64,000 nucleotides of DNA from Dyadobacter sandarakinus. GTDB lineage: Bacteria; Bacteroidota; Bacteroidia; Cytophagales; Spirosomataceae. Location of the stretch: contig NZ_CP056775.1 of NCBI RefSeq assembly GCF_016894445.1, positions 5,513,001 through 5,577,000 on the forward strand. The letters run 5' to 3'. Shown here one piece after another: positions 49,851-59,475 of the stretch (the stretch's first letter is position 1; every line of letters starts with the position of its first letter). Made by a program: the position numbers and the translations under genes. Below the pieces are notes generated by a model. That model was not told the origin of the DNA and did no database searches. It saw nothing but the letters and a program-made list of their open reading frames with translations.

Positions 49851-50054
49851 ATCTGTGGATTTAGGTGAAACATCATAAGACTTTAGTGCCTTATTTTATA
49901 TCATCAGCCCACAACTTTCCACAGTTTTGGAAAGCCATGAATTTCAAAAGTAATGCAAAATCCCAAGAAACAAATCATTATTGCGGTTAAAAGTCAAAAC
50001 CTTTTAAAAAATTCTGAATTTGCAGCAAGCAGGCCTGTAATAAGTTTCTCTTTT

Positions 50055-50085
50055 TTTGTTAGCAGCAATAAACTTTATACTTTAG
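50055..50085 (+). promoter_or_regulatory. Promoter of the DUF3276 gene
   Basis: TTTG at 50055-50058, a 19-base spacer and TACTTTAG at 50078-50085, one mismatch to TAnnTTTG. The GTG start follows at 50117. Confidence 0.6.
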
Positions 50086-50116
50086 CGTTTGAAAACCTAT
50101 TTAAAAATCTAACATA

Positions 50117-50437
50117 GTGGAAGACAGAGAGCAAATCTACTCTAAAAGGGTCAGGGCGGGAAAACGGACTTACTTCTTCGATGTTCGCTCCACGCGATCC
50201 AACGATTACTATCTGACCATCACTGAGAGCCGGCGCCACCCTCAAGGAGAAGGATTCACGTATGAAAAACACAAGATGTTTTTATACAAGGAGGACTTTG
50301 ACAAGTTTGTGGAAGCATTGAAGGACGCTGTGGACCACGTTAAAACTGAGCTGATGCCAGAGGTGGATTTCTCTCAGTTTGAGTCCAAAAACGACGAAGT
50401 AGATGTCGTTGGGGAGTCAGATCTTAAGTGGGATTAA
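50117..50437 (+). CDS. DUF3276 / PUR-alpha-like nucleic-acid-binding protein
   Basis: 106 residues starting at GTG. The PUR-repeat pattern IYSKRVRAGKRTYFFDVRST, DYYLTITESRR and KHKMFLYKEDFDKFVEALKD is characteristic of the single-repeat bacterial PUR proteins (DUF3276), which bind single-stranded DNA or RNA as dimers. The C-terminal 30 residues are acidic. Own promoter and terminator, so a monocistronic gene, consistent with a general nucleic-acid-binding role. Confidence 0.9.
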   Translation: MEDREQIYSKRVRAGKRTYFFDVRSTRSNDYYLTITESRRHPQGEGFTYEKHKMFLYKEDFDKFVEALKDAVDHVKTELMPEVDFSQFESKNDEVDVVGESDLKWD

Positions 50438-50458
50438 GAAATTCGAGTTTTTTCGGGA

Positions 50459-50497
50459 AAAAGCCTTCGCAATCAGTTACGAAGGCTTTTGTTTTTT
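50459..50497 (+). terminator. Terminator of the DUF3276 gene
   Basis: Perfect 11-bp stem AAAAGCCTTCG / CGAAGGCTTTT (50459-50469, 50480-50490), 10-base loop, then GTTTTTT. Confidence 0.85.
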
Positions 50498-50521
50498 GTA
50501 CCCGGTAAAATGGTAATTTTG
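50488..50521 (+). promoter_or_regulatory. Promoter of ychF
   Basis: TAATTTTG at 50514-50521 matches TAnnTTTG exactly; TTTG at 50488-50491 gives a 22-base spacer (another at 50495 gives 15). The -33 box overlaps the preceding terminator. Confidence 0.5.
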
Positions 50522-50586
50522 CAAAAAAATAATCTATAGCGGTCAACGCCATCCGTTGCGCGCTGTCAACTGCATACCATTTATAT

Positions 50587-51687
50587 ATGAGTCTTCAATG
50601 CGGGATCGTAGGACTGCCAAACGTTGGTAAATCCACCCTCTTCAATGCAATTTCAACCGGTAAAGCCGAAGCCGCCAACTATCCTTTCTGCACCATCGAG
50701 CCCAATGTTGGCGTGGTAACCGTGCCCGACGAGCGGCTGGATGTCCTGACCACCCTTGTGAAGCCGCAGAAGGTGATCCCTACCATCATCGAGTTTGTGG
50801 ACATCGCAGGCCTCGTAAAAGGTGCGAGCCAGGGAGCTGGTTTAGGTAATAAATTCCTGGCCAACATTCGCGAGGTCGATGCGATCGTGCACGTGGTACG
50901 CTGCTTCCAGGATGAGAATGTAGTACACGTGGAAGGTCGTGTAGACCCGGTTTTTGACAAAGAAATCATCGATGCCGAGTTACAGCTGAAAGATCTCGAA
51001 TCTGTTGACAAGAAAATTCAGCGGGTTGAAAAAGGTGCCAGGGCCGGTGATGCGAAAGCCAAGTCCGAGCTGGAATGGCTGAAAAAATACAAGGAAACGC
51101 TGGAAGCCGGCAAAAATGCCCGGAGCGTTCAGATTGATGAGGAAACAAAACAAGCCGTGATCGGCGACTTGCAGCTGCTGACGGCCAAGCCGGTACTGTA
51201 TGTGGCCAATGTGGACGAAAGCTCCATGATTAACGGAAATGAATACTCCGAAAAATTGCGGGAAGCTGTAAAACATGAAGGTGCCGACGTGATTGTTCTT
51301 TGTGCTGCTATTGAATCGCAGATTTCTGAAATTGAAGATCCCGAGGAGCATGAGCTGTTCTTGTCCGAATACGGCCTGGAAGAGTCGGGATTGAGCAAGC
51401 TGATCAAAGCATCTTACAAGCTGCTTAACCTGATTACCTACTTTACTGCCGGTGTGAAGGAAGTGCGTGCCTGGACCATCGAGAAAGGTTGGAAAGCGCC
51501 GCAGGCAGCTGGTGTAATTCACAGTGATTTTGAAAAAGGCTTTATCCGTGCCGAGGTGATCAAGCTGGCGGATTATGAGCAGTATAAAACCGAAGCCGGC
51601 GTGAAGGAAGTCGGTAAAATGGCCGTTGAAGGTAAGGAATACGTGGTCGCCGATGGGGATATCATGCACTTCCGCTTCAATGTGTAA
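50587..51687 (+). CDS. ychF: Redox-regulated ATPase YchF (Obg-like)
   Basis: 366 residues, universal P-loop protein that binds ribosomes and prefers ATP. G1 GLPNVGKSTLFN, G3 DIAGLVKGASQGAGLG, a coiled-coil insertion (residues 130-170), NVDE in place of the NKxD motif, and the C-terminal TGS domain (TYFTAGVKEVRAWTIEKG, DFEKGFIRAEV, MHFRFNV). Complete and typical in length. Confidence 0.97.
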   Translation: MSLQCGIVGLPNVGKSTLFNAISTGKAEAANYPFCTIEPNVGVVTVPDERLDVLTTLVKPQKVIPTIIEFVDIAGLVKGASQGAGLGNKFLANIREVDAIVHVVRCFQDENVVHVEGRVDPVFDKEIIDAELQLKDLESVDKKIQRVEKGARAGDAKAKSELEWLKKYKETLEAGKNARSVQIDEETKQAVIGDLQLLTAKPVLYVANVDESSMINGNEYSEKLREAVKHEGADVIVLCAAIESQISEIEDPEEHELFLSEYGLEESGLSKLIKASYKLLNLITYFTAGVKEVRAWTIEKGWKAPQAAGVIHSDFEKGFIRAEVIKLADYEQYKTEAGVKEVGKMAVEGKEYVVADGDIMHFRFNV

Positions 51688-51710
51688 TTCCTAGTTAAAG
51701 TCAGCATAGT

Positions 51711-51740
51711 AAAAAGCGGCCCAAGTGGGCCGCTTTTTTT
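51711..51740 (+). terminator. Terminator of ychF
   Basis: Stem AAAAAGCGGCCC / GGGCCGCTTTTT with loop AAGT and a seven-T run. Confidence 0.9.
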
Positions 51741-51882
51741 GGTTTTATGTCGTGTATGAAGCCTGACTAAATGGCGCATAAATATGGATTTCTGTGAAAA
51801 ATCAGGACAAAATAGCAGGATTGCAGATCAGGTACGCAGTTTTTGAAATATCATCAGGCAACAACATAAAGTAATTACCGCC

Positions 51883-54486
51883 ATGAATTTCAACCAATAT
51901 ACCATTAAGGCGCAGGAAGTTATACAACATGCTGCGCAAATGGCCCAGGGCAATCAGCAGCAAGCCATTGAGACAGGCCATGTACTGAAATCGATATTGG
52001 AGGAGGACCCGAACACCTCCCTGTTTTTGTTATCCAAGCTGAATATCAGCCCCGATGTACTGAACAGCCGCCTGCAGAAAATCCTCGACGGCTATCCGCG
52101 GGTGAGCGGCGGGCAGCCCTACCTGGGCAATGATATGGCTGCGGCTACGGCCAAGGCACAGAATTACCTGAAAGAATTTGACGATGAATTTGTCAGCATT
52201 GAGCTGCTTTTACTGGGTATTCTCAGCGGAAAAGACTCCACAGCCACCCTGATGAAAGAAGTTGGGTTCAAGGAAAAGGAATTGGTAAATGCTATTAAGG
52301 AACTTAGAGGAAAAAACAACCCCGTGAAAGATCAGAATGCAGAGGCTAAATATCGCTCTCTGGAACGATATAGCAAAAACTTGAACGAGCTGGCCAAAGC
52401 CGGTAAAATCGACCCCGTAATCGGTCGTGATGATGAGATCAGGCGTGTATTGCAGATACTGAGCCGTCGTACAAAAAATAACCCGATCCTCCTGGGTGAG
52501 CCGGGTGTAGGTAAAACCGCGATTGTAGAAGGTCTGGCGCAAAGAATCGTGCAGGGCGATGTTCCTGAAAACCTGAAATCCAAAACCATTGTATCCCTGG
52601 ATATGGGCTTGCTCATTGCCGGTGCCAAGTACAAGGGAGAGTTTGAGGAACGTCTGAAAGCCGTGATCAAGGAAGTGACCGACTCCGAGGGGGAGATTGT
52701 GCTTTTTATTGATGAAATACACACGCTCATTGGTGCGGGCGGCGGTGGCGAAGGTGCCATGGATGCCGCTAACCTGCTCAAACCCGCGCTGGCGCGTGGC
52801 GAGCTGCATGCCATCGGAGCGACTACGCTGAAAGAATACCAGAAGTATGTCGAAAAAGACAAGGCACTCGAAAGGCGTTTCCAGTCCGTAATGGTGGATG
52901 AGCCGACCATTCCTGATGCCATCAGCATCCTGCGGGGGATTAAGGAAAAATACGAGCTGCACCATGGTGTGAGGATTCAGGACGACGCAGTTATTGCAGC
53001 CGTGGAGCTTTCGAACCGCTACATCAGCGACCGTTTTCTTCCTGACAAAGCCATTGACCTGATGGACGAGGCGGCATCCAAACTTCGTCTTGAAATGGAC
53101 AGCGTACCCGAAGAGCTGGACGAATTGAACCGCCGCATCATGCAGCTTGAAATTGAGCGCGAGGCGATCCGCCGTGAAAATAACAAGGATAAGGAAGCCG
53201 CATTGAATCGTGAAATTGCCGACCTGAGCGAAGACCGCAATACGCTGAAAGCCCAGTGGGAAAATGAAAAAGGCAAGGTCAATGAGGTGCGCGCGCTTAA
53301 AGAACAAAGCGAGCAGCTGCGGCTGGAAGCCGAGCAGGCAGAGCGCGCAGGCGACTTCGGTAAAGTAGCCGAGATCCGCTACGGACGCATTCCGGAGGTA
53401 AACAATAAACTGGCAGAGCTGCAAAGTGCTGAAACCGGGCAAAGCCTCATGCAGGAGGAGATTACACCCGAAGACATCGCCGAAGTGGTTGCCAAATGGA
53501 CAGGTATCCCCGTAAGCAAAATGCTGCAAAGCGATCGTGAAAAATTATTGCAGCTCGAAGGTCACCTGCACCAGCGCGTAGCCGGACAGGACGAGGCCAT
53601 TGAAGTGGTTTCCGACGCTGTGCGCCGCAGCCGGGCTGGTTTGCAGGATGCCAAACGGCCGCTGGGCAGTTTTCTTTTCCTGGGACCGACCGGTGTAGGT
53701 AAAACCGAGCTGGCCAAAACCCTGGCTGAGTATCTCTTTAACGATGAGAATTCTATGGTGCGCATTGATATGAGTGAGTACCAGGAACGCCATGCCGTAA
53801 GCCGGCTGGTGGGAGCGCCTCCGGGATATGTCGGGTACGATGAAGGAGGACAGCTGACCGAAGCTGTACGCCGGAAGCCTTACAGCGTGATTTTGCTGGA
53901 CGAAATCGAAAAAGCGCATCCCGATGTTTGGAACATTCTCTTGCAGGTGCTTGACGAAGGCCGCCTTACCGACAATAAAGGACGGGTTGCCAACTTTAAG
54001 AACACGATCATCATCATGACTTCCAATATCGGCAGCCATATCATTCAGGAGAAGTTTGCCGAGGATGAGGGCTGGAACCATACGCTGATCATTGAGGAAG
54101 CCAAACAGGCAGTACTCGATCTTCTGAAAGCTTCGGTAAGGCCGGAGTTCCTCAACCGGATCGACGAGATTGTCCTTTTTGAACCATTGACCCAGAAAAA
54201 CATCCATAAGATTGTCGATATCCAGTTCAAAGGAATTCAGGCAATGCTCGCCGAGCAGGGCATCACACTCGATGCGACGGATGAGGCCCTGAACAAGCTG
54301 GGTGAAGAGGGCTTTGATCCTGCATTCGGAGCACGTCCGCTGAAAAGGGTATTACAGCGTCGTATTCTCAATGAATTGTCCAAAGGTATCCTGAGCGGAA
54401 AGGTTGCCAAGGATGCTGTGATCATGATGGAGCTCGATTCGCAGGGAGCACTAGTTTTTGAAAACGTCGGGAATGTGGAAATATAG
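51883..54486 (+). CDS. clpB: Chaperone ClpB (Hsp100 disaggregase)
   Basis: 867 residues. N-terminal Clp-N repeats (YTIKAQEVIQHAAQMAQ), first AAA+ module with Walker A GEPGVGKTAIVEGL near residue 205 and Walker B VLFIDEIHTLIGAG, a full middle coiled coil (about 400-530, which separates ClpB from ClpC), and second AAA+ module with GPTGVGKTELAKTL near 600, GAPPGYVGYDEGGQL and SVILLDEIEKAHPD. Works with DnaK to rescue aggregated proteins. Ends in a terminator; no obvious CIRCE element upstream. Confidence 0.97.
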   Translation: MNFNQYTIKAQEVIQHAAQMAQGNQQQAIETGHVLKSILEEDPNTSLFLLSKLNISPDVLNSRLQKILDGYPRVSGGQPYLGNDMAAATAKAQNYLKEFDDEFVSIELLLLGILSGKDSTATLMKEVGFKEKELVNAIKELRGKNNPVKDQNAEAKYRSLERYSKNLNELAKAGKIDPVIGRDDEIRRVLQILSRRTKNNPILLGEPGVGKTAIVEGLAQRIVQGDVPENLKSKTIVSLDMGLLIAGAKYKGEFEERLKAVIKEVTDSEGEIVLFIDEIHTLIGAGGGGEGAMDAANLLKPALARGELHAIGATTLKEYQKYVEKDKALERRFQSVMVDEPTIPDAISILRGIKEKYELHHGVRIQDDAVIAAVELSNRYISDRFLPDKAIDLMDEAASKLRLEMDSVPEELDELNRRIMQLEIEREAIRRENNKDKEAALNREIADLSEDRNTLKAQWENEKGKVNEVRALKEQSEQLRLEAEQAERAGDFGKVAEIRYGRIPEVNNKLAELQSAETGQSLMQEEITPEDIAEVVAKWTGIPVSKMLQSDREKLLQLEGHLHQRVAGQDEAIEVVSDAVRRSRAGLQDAKRPLGSFLFLGPTGVGKTELAKTLAEYLFNDENSMVRIDMSEYQERHAVSRLVGAPPGYVGYDEGGQLTEAVRRKPYSVILLDEIEKAHPDVWNILLQVLDEGRLTDNKGRVANFKNTIIIMTSNIGSHIIQEKFAEDEGWNHTLIIEEAKQAVLDLLKASVRPEFLNRIDEIVLFEPLTQKNIHKIVDIQFKGIQAMLAEQGITLDATDEALNKLGEEGFDPAFGARPLKRVLQRRILNELSKGILSGKVAKDAVIMMELDSQGALVFENVGNVEI

Positions 54487-54509
54487 CATCCCGGAATAGT
54501 TCTAAATTT

Positions 54510-54540
54510 AAGGAGCGGCCGCCAGTGCTGCTCCTTTTTT
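54510..54540 (+). terminator. Terminator of clpB
   Basis: Stem AAGGAGCGGC / GCTGCTCCTT (one G-T pair), loop CGCCAGT, then six T. Confidence 0.8.
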
Positions 54541-54699
54541 GTTGGTGTACAAATGTGGGATTCGATGGGCTTTCAGATGGGGTTTCAAAGCAACAAGCTA
54601 CTTTACCGATCTTTAAGTTTACAGGATTAATTAGTATTGGCATGATTTTTGTACAATTATTTACACAAATAATCTAACCATAATGCTAGCAAGAAATCC

Positions 54700-55251
54700 A
54701 TGGAGCTATCCCTAAATTCACTGAAAGTCGCTGTTCTGGTCGCTGATGGATTTGAGCAGGTGGAAATGACATGTCCCCGGAAAGTACTAAATAATACGGG
54801 GGCGACAACGCATTTGATCTCTCCGAATAAAGATGCTGTAAGAGGATGGAATCATATGGACTGGGGCGACAAGCACAAAGTGGATGTTCCGCTGGAAGTA
54901 GCCCGGGCTGAGTATTACGATGCGCTGCTGCTGCCAGGCGGCGTGCTGGGACTGGATAACCTAAGAACCAACCAGAAGGCGGTCGAATTTGTCCGCAGCT
55001 TTTTTCTTTTTGGTAAACCCGTAGCGGCCATTTGTCATGGCCCGCAGATACTGGTTGATGCCGATGTGGTGATCGGACGTACACTTACCTCCAATGCAGC
55101 CATACGCCGCGACCTGGAAAATTCCGGCGCAATATGGATAGACCAGGAAGTAGTCACCAACAATGGTCTGATTACCAGCAGAACGACCGACGACATATCT
55201 GCATTTACTAGCACAATGATCAGGGAATTCAGTCTCGAATTACACCAGTAG
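54700..55251 (+). CDS. DJ-1/PfpI family protein
   Basis: 183 residues, cytoplasmic. KVAVLVADGFEQVEMTCP carries the conserved Glu, ALLLPGGVLGLDNLR follows and the nucleophile cysteine sits in AICHGPQ; NGLITSRTTDDISAF closes the domain. Members serve as glyoxalase or deglycase-like or protease-like stress proteins; the subgroup here resembles the general stress protein 18/YraA type. Single gene downstream of clpB with its own terminator, compatible with a stress role. Confidence 0.92.
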   Translation: MELSLNSLKVAVLVADGFEQVEMTCPRKVLNNTGATTHLISPNKDAVRGWNHMDWGDKHKVDVPLEVARAEYYDALLLPGGVLGLDNLRTNQKAVEFVRSFFLFGKPVAAICHGPQILVDADVVIGRTLTSNAAIRRDLENSGAIWIDQEVVTNNGLITSRTTDDISAFTSTMIREFSLELHQ

Positions 55252-55283
55252 GTACTTTTATCAACATTAACCGAAAGTGACGC

Positions 55284-55313
55284 AAGCATCCTACACAAGC
55301 AGGATGCTTTTTT
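55284..55313 (+). terminator. Terminator of the DJ-1/PfpI gene
   Basis: Perfect 9-bp stem AAGCATCCT / AGGATGCTT, loop ACACAAGC, then six T. Confidence 0.85.
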
Positions 55314-55359
55314 GTTTCCGGGCAAAGTTGTAATCTTTGCCTGACCAAGATCAATTGTA

Positions 55360-56862
55360 ATGTCCCTGATTTCGCTTTCCCAAGTCTCCGTCCGTAAATA
55401 CGACACCGTAGTTCTTTCCGACATCAACTGGACCATCAATCCCGGTGAACATTGGGCTATTATCGGTCCTAACGGATCGGGAAAGACAGCTTTGCTGGAT
55501 GTTATTGCGGGAAAATGGCCTGTGCTAAAAGGAAAAATCCGCTACGAATGGTCCGGACCTCTCCGTGAATCCATTGAGCTTGCTTCCAATGATTATTCTT
55601 TCAACAGGATCGTCAGTGCCGGGGCCGAATATTACCAGCAGCGCTTTCATGCGTATGAAGCCGAGCGCGCACCTACCGTCCGCGCCATCCTGACCGATCA
55701 GCTCAAACCCGTAGGTACCGTGAATGAAAGATCGGTAACGCTCGCGCCTTCATTGGTCGGAGATGATGAACTCACACGGGTAAGTACACTGCTCTCCATT
55801 ACCCACCTGCTCGACCATCCTTTTGTAACTTTATCCAATGGAGAAACGCGCCGTATGCTGCTGGCCAGATCCCTGCTGAGAAACCCAAAGGTACTAATGC
55901 TCGACAATGCATTCAGCGGCCTTGATGTGCATTCCAGGGAAGTGTTGCGCAATGCATTGACGGAACTGGCAGCAAATGGGGTAACGATTTTGATGGCAAC
56001 TACTGCTACCGAGATCCCGCCCTGCATTACCCATGTACTCGAACTGGAAAATGGTGCGGTCAAAAATCAGCTCAGCGTAACAGACTTTGGAGCCGCCGCC
56101 ACCGAAACCCACGCACAGCCCATACCAGACCTGGCCATGATGGCGAACTTCGGCCAGCCGTCTTTCACGGATTTTGAGTATGCACTCGACCTGAGAAATG
56201 TAAGTGTCAGGTACCACGACCAGCTGGTGCTTGACCATGTAAGCTGGAAAGTGGCCAAAGGTGAAAAGTGGGCGCTGTCCGGTGCTAACGGATCAGGTAA
56301 GTCGACGCTGCTGAGCATCGTCACGGCCGACAATCCACAGCGGTTTGCCAATGATTTTGATTTATTTGATAAAAAGAGGGGAGGATTGGGTGCATCAATC
56401 TGGGATATCAAGCAAAAGATCGGTCACGTATCTCCCGAACTGCATTTGTATTTTCCGCGTAATACCAGCGTTTTCAAAACCATTGCATCCGGCTTCTTTG
56501 ATGCTACGGGCGTTTTTTTTAAGAAACTTTCAGACATGCAGGTTGAGCGTGTGCATGAAGTTGCTGCCCTGCTGCACGTGCAAGGGCTGATAGAAAAGGA
56601 TTTTTCACAACTGTCCAAAGGGCAGCAAAGAATGGTACTGCTGGCGCGTGCCCTCGTAAAAAATCCTCCGCTGCTGATCCTTGACGAGCCCTGCCAGGGA
56701 CTGGACCAGGCTGCGATCGACTATTTTAAAGCAGTGGTGGATGCCATATGCGATACTGCGGACCGGACGCTGATTTACGTTTCACATTATCCCAATGAAA
56801 TCCCGTCCTGCGTTACACGCACGATCCGGCTTGAAAAAGGCAAGGTTACTGCGGTTTTGTAA
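55360..56862 (+). CDS. ModF-like protein with two ABC ATPase domains
   Basis: 500 residues, two ABC nucleotide-binding domains and no membrane segment. Domain 1: Walker A GPNGSGKTALL, signature LSNGETRRML, Walker B VLMLDNAFSGLD, where the position after the Walker B Asp is Asn rather than the catalytic Glu. Domain 2: GANGSGKSTLL, LSKGQQRMVL, LLILDEPCQGLD, fully canonical. Layout is that of ModF/PhrA-like proteins rather than translation factors of the ABC-F group (no long linker). Function unsettled for the family. Converges with and overlaps porQ by 17 bases. Confidence 0.85.
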   Translation: MSLISLSQVSVRKYDTVVLSDINWTINPGEHWAIIGPNGSGKTALLDVIAGKWPVLKGKIRYEWSGPLRESIELASNDYSFNRIVSAGAEYYQQRFHAYEAERAPTVRAILTDQLKPVGTVNERSVTLAPSLVGDDELTRVSTLLSITHLLDHPFVTLSNGETRRMLLARSLLRNPKVLMLDNAFSGLDVHSREVLRNALTELAANGVTILMATTATEIPPCITHVLELENGAVKNQLSVTDFGAAATETHAQPIPDLAMMANFGQPSFTDFEYALDLRNVSVRYHDQLVLDHVSWKVAKGEKWALSGANGSGKSTLLSIVTADNPQRFANDFDLFDKKRGGLGASIWDIKQKIGHVSPELHLYFPRNTSVFKTIASGFFDATGVFFKKLSDMQVERVHEVAALLHVQGLIEKDFSQLSKGQQRMVLLARALVKNPPLLILDEPCQGLDQAAIDYFKAVVDAICDTADRTLIYVSHYPNEIPSCVTRTIRLEKGKVTAVL

Positions 56863-57919
56863 CCAAAGGCGCGCGCACAAATCCGTTTTTGAAGTTCATG
56901 GCAATGGATAAAGAGCTGCTGCCAAAGCCCGGCACATACTGCGCGCGCGCGTAGCTTATTTCAAACCTTTTGATCCGCATCCAGGCCCCCAGTGAAAATC
57001 CGGCAAGTGCGCCTCGGTTGGCCAGTCGCAGCTCCTGCCGGCGAAGGTGGTCATAGCCCAGCAGCACTCTGAAGTTCGGATGTAAGAGCAGTTCGGTGCC
57101 GAGTGCAATGTGCCTGCCCAGCTTCTCGGCCACACCCACCTTCCGAGGAAGGCGGTTTCCGTTAATATCATACGTGTAGAAAAGTGCCGGATCATTATAT
57201 ACCATATCAAAACGGTTGAGGTGATGTGCCGTCGCTGATACGCGCACGGGCATATACTCGGGTTTGAAGGTAATGCCGGCCCGTACATCCAGCGGCAATA
57301 CAGGGTCCTGCGCACCGGAGTAGTTTTGTTTTAAGAACCCTATATTTTTTACAACAAACCCAATCACCAGATCCTGCCGCGGATGTCTGAAACTGGCTCC
57401 CCAGTCCAATGCAAGCCCCCGGATATGGTATGCCTCGATCATGGCGCCCACCAGCTTCACCGAGGCACCCACCGAAAATGGTCCGAGCGAATGACCATAC
57501 CCGGCAGCCAGCCCATAATCCGCCGCTCTGAACTCGCCGATCACGTTGCCGAGGTCGTCGGTCTCGGTGAGGGTGCCGTAATTAAGGTATTGCACGCCTA
57601 CCGCCCAGGTACCTCCCGACTTTTTCAATCTGTCTGCATACGCCACATTTACAAAGCGCGTATCGGCCAAGTAGGGCATCAGGTTGATGGATGCATTGTG
57701 TGCCTTGGAAGAGTCGAGCAGGGCAGGGCTTTGCAGAAAAAGTGCAGGATCATTGCCGGGAAGCGTAAAGTGATTGGCTCCTAGTGCTGTACTGGTGGCT
57801 TGTGAGGGGAGCTGAAGAAAGTCCAGCCTGCTTTTTCCACCTGCCGGCTGTGCCTGCAGGCAGTGGCTGACAGCGGCCAGAATGGTAATAAACAGGTATT
57901 TACAAGCTTTCTTTTGCAT
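56846..57919 (-). CDS. porQ: Type IX secretion system protein PorQ
   Basis: 357 residues from ATG 57919 (MQKKACKYLFITILAAVS), signal peptide ending LQAQ. FLQLPSQATSTALGANHFTL is the PorQ/PorV-family opening, followed by NDPALFLQSPALLDSS and a beta-barrel pattern (GTWAVGVQYLNYGTLTETDD, FSVGASVKLVGAMIE, GFSLGAWMRIKRFEISYARA). PorQ is an outer-membrane component of the T9SS attachment complex with PorZ. Its presence indicates an organism that exports proteins with T9SS sorting tails. Confidence 0.88.
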   Translation of the reverse strand: MQKKACKYLFITILAAVSHCLQAQPAGGKSRLDFLQLPSQATSTALGANHFTLPGNDPALFLQSPALLDSSKAHNASINLMPYLADTRFVNVAYADRLKKSGGTWAVGVQYLNYGTLTETDDLGNVIGEFRAADYGLAAGYGHSLGPFSVGASVKLVGAMIEAYHIRGLALDWGASFRHPRQDLVIGFVVKNIGFLKQNYSGAQDPVLPLDVRAGITFKPEYMPVRVSATAHHLNRFDMVYNDPALFYTYDINGNRLPRKVGVAEKLGRHIALGTELLLHPNFRVLLGYDHLRRQELRLANRGALAGFSLGAWMRIKRFEISYARAQYVPGFGSSSLSIAMNFKNGFVRAPLVTKPQ

Positions 57920-58135
57920 AAAAAATACAGCGCTCAATAAAACGCAGCCTGCAAAAATAATGAAATAGCCCGGCCTGTCACTTGCAATAGTAATGTTAGG
58001 GGATTTGATGTTTCATTATAAAGTAATCGGCAAGAATCACAGGGGTGTCACGGCCTTACTTTGCTACATTCTGAATATTGTCATAATTTCACAAGCACGA
58101 GTCAAAAAATTATTATTCCTAAATTTCCTTAATTC

Positions 58136-59410
58136 ATGAAAGAAACCAGCAGTACTTCTGCAACCAGGCGGAATTTTATTAAAGGTTCCCTGGCCACACT
58201 GGCTACATTCTCCATTGTACCGCGGCATGTACTGGGGAAGGGATTTCTGGCACCCAGCGACCAGCTCACCAAAGCGATCGTGGGCGTAGGCTCCATGGGC
58301 AGAGGACATATACCGTATGCCGGTACCCGGGTGGTTGCGCTTTGTGACGTCGATAAGCAGCATCTGGAAAGGGCCGCAGGGATGGTTGAGAAAGGGGTAA
58401 AGACTTTTTCAGACTACCGCCAGCTCATCCAGCTCCCCGAGGTCGACATTGTGCACGTAGCTACACCTCCGCACTGGCACGGCATCATTGCAGCCGATGC
58501 AGCCCGCGCGGGTAAAGATGTATGGTGTGAAAAGCCCATGACACGCACCATAGGAGAAGGTAAGCGGCTGGTAGAGGCAGTGCAGCAGCATGGCCGGATT
58601 TTCCGCCTCAATACCTGGTTCCGTTTTCAGGACAACTTTTACGGCATGCGCACGCCGGTTAAGCCGATTAAAAAACTGGTGCAAAGCGGACTGCTCGGCT
58701 GGCCGCTGAAAGTGACCGTGAGCAAGCATACCGGCTTTGACTGGAAGTTTTACTGGGTTGGAAAAACAACCAATGAACCCCAGACGGTACCTGCGGAGCT
58801 CGACTATGAAATGTGGCTCGGCCCGGCACCTTACAAGCCTTACAACCCGCACCGCGTCCACGAAACTTTTCGCGGCTACTGGGATTATGATGGCGGCGGA
58901 TTGGGTGATATGGGCCAGCATTACCTGGATCCCATTCAATATTTTTTAGGAAAAGATGATACAAGCCCGGTTTCAGTGGAAGTAGATGCGCCCCAGCAGC
59001 ATCCCGAAGCTGTGGGTACTTGGCGAAGAATTACCTATACCTACGCAGACGGATGCCAGATCGTGCTCGATGGCGAGGCTAGGGATGAGAATGTCGCATA
59101 TATAGAAGGACCCAAAGGGAAGCTTTATCCCAACTTCCGGTCCGATATTCCGGATCTTGAAAAAAAGCTGGCCGCATTTCCGGACCCGGAACCACAGGTG
59201 ACGGATTTCGTCGATGCAGTCAAAAACAGGAAGAAGTTTGCATTGAATGAAGAGAATGGGCATCGTTCCTGCACCATTGTCAACATGGGGCTTGCCGCAT
59301 TAAGGCTTGGAAGATCTTTGAAGTTTGATCCTGAAAAGCAGGAGTTTGTCGATGACGACGGTGCCAACCGGCTGATCAACCAGCCCATGCGCGGACCCTG
59401 GACCATTTAA
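58136..59410 (+). CDS. TAT-exported Gfo/Idh/MocA family oxidoreductase
   Basis: 424 residues. Twin-arginine signal TRRNFIKGSLATLATFS. Dinucleotide motif IVGVGSMGRGH, then VWCEKPMTRTIGEGKRL (EKP), LNTWFRFQDNFYGM, and GGGLGDMGQHYLDPIQYFLG with the catalytic-site His segment. Periplasmic oxidation of a glycoside, with NAD bound before export, is the expected activity by family. The next gene, 65 bases away, encodes two DUF1080 (3-keto-disaccharide hydrolase family) domains, which fits a two-step oxidise-then-cleave route. Not closely similar to the pair at 22850-25084. Confidence 0.9.
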   Translation: MKETSSTSATRRNFIKGSLATLATFSIVPRHVLGKGFLAPSDQLTKAIVGVGSMGRGHIPYAGTRVVALCDVDKQHLERAAGMVEKGVKTFSDYRQLIQLPEVDIVHVATPPHWHGIIAADAARAGKDVWCEKPMTRTIGEGKRLVEAVQQHGRIFRLNTWFRFQDNFYGMRTPVKPIKKLVQSGLLGWPLKVTVSKHTGFDWKFYWVGKTTNEPQTVPAELDYEMWLGPAPYKPYNPHRVHETFRGYWDYDGGGLGDMGQHYLDPIQYFLGKDDTSPVSVEVDAPQQHPEAVGTWRRITYTYADGCQIVLDGEARDENVAYIEGPKGKLYPNFRSDIPDLEKKLAAFPDPEPQVTDFVDAVKNRKKFALNEENGHRSCTIVNMGLAALRLGRSLKFDPEKQEFVDDDGANRLINQPMRGPWTI

Positions 59411-59475
59411 TGCATTCATTTTTATCCTGAAATCAAACCTCCCTCAGGCCAGCGTGCTGCGGGGATAAAACTGCA

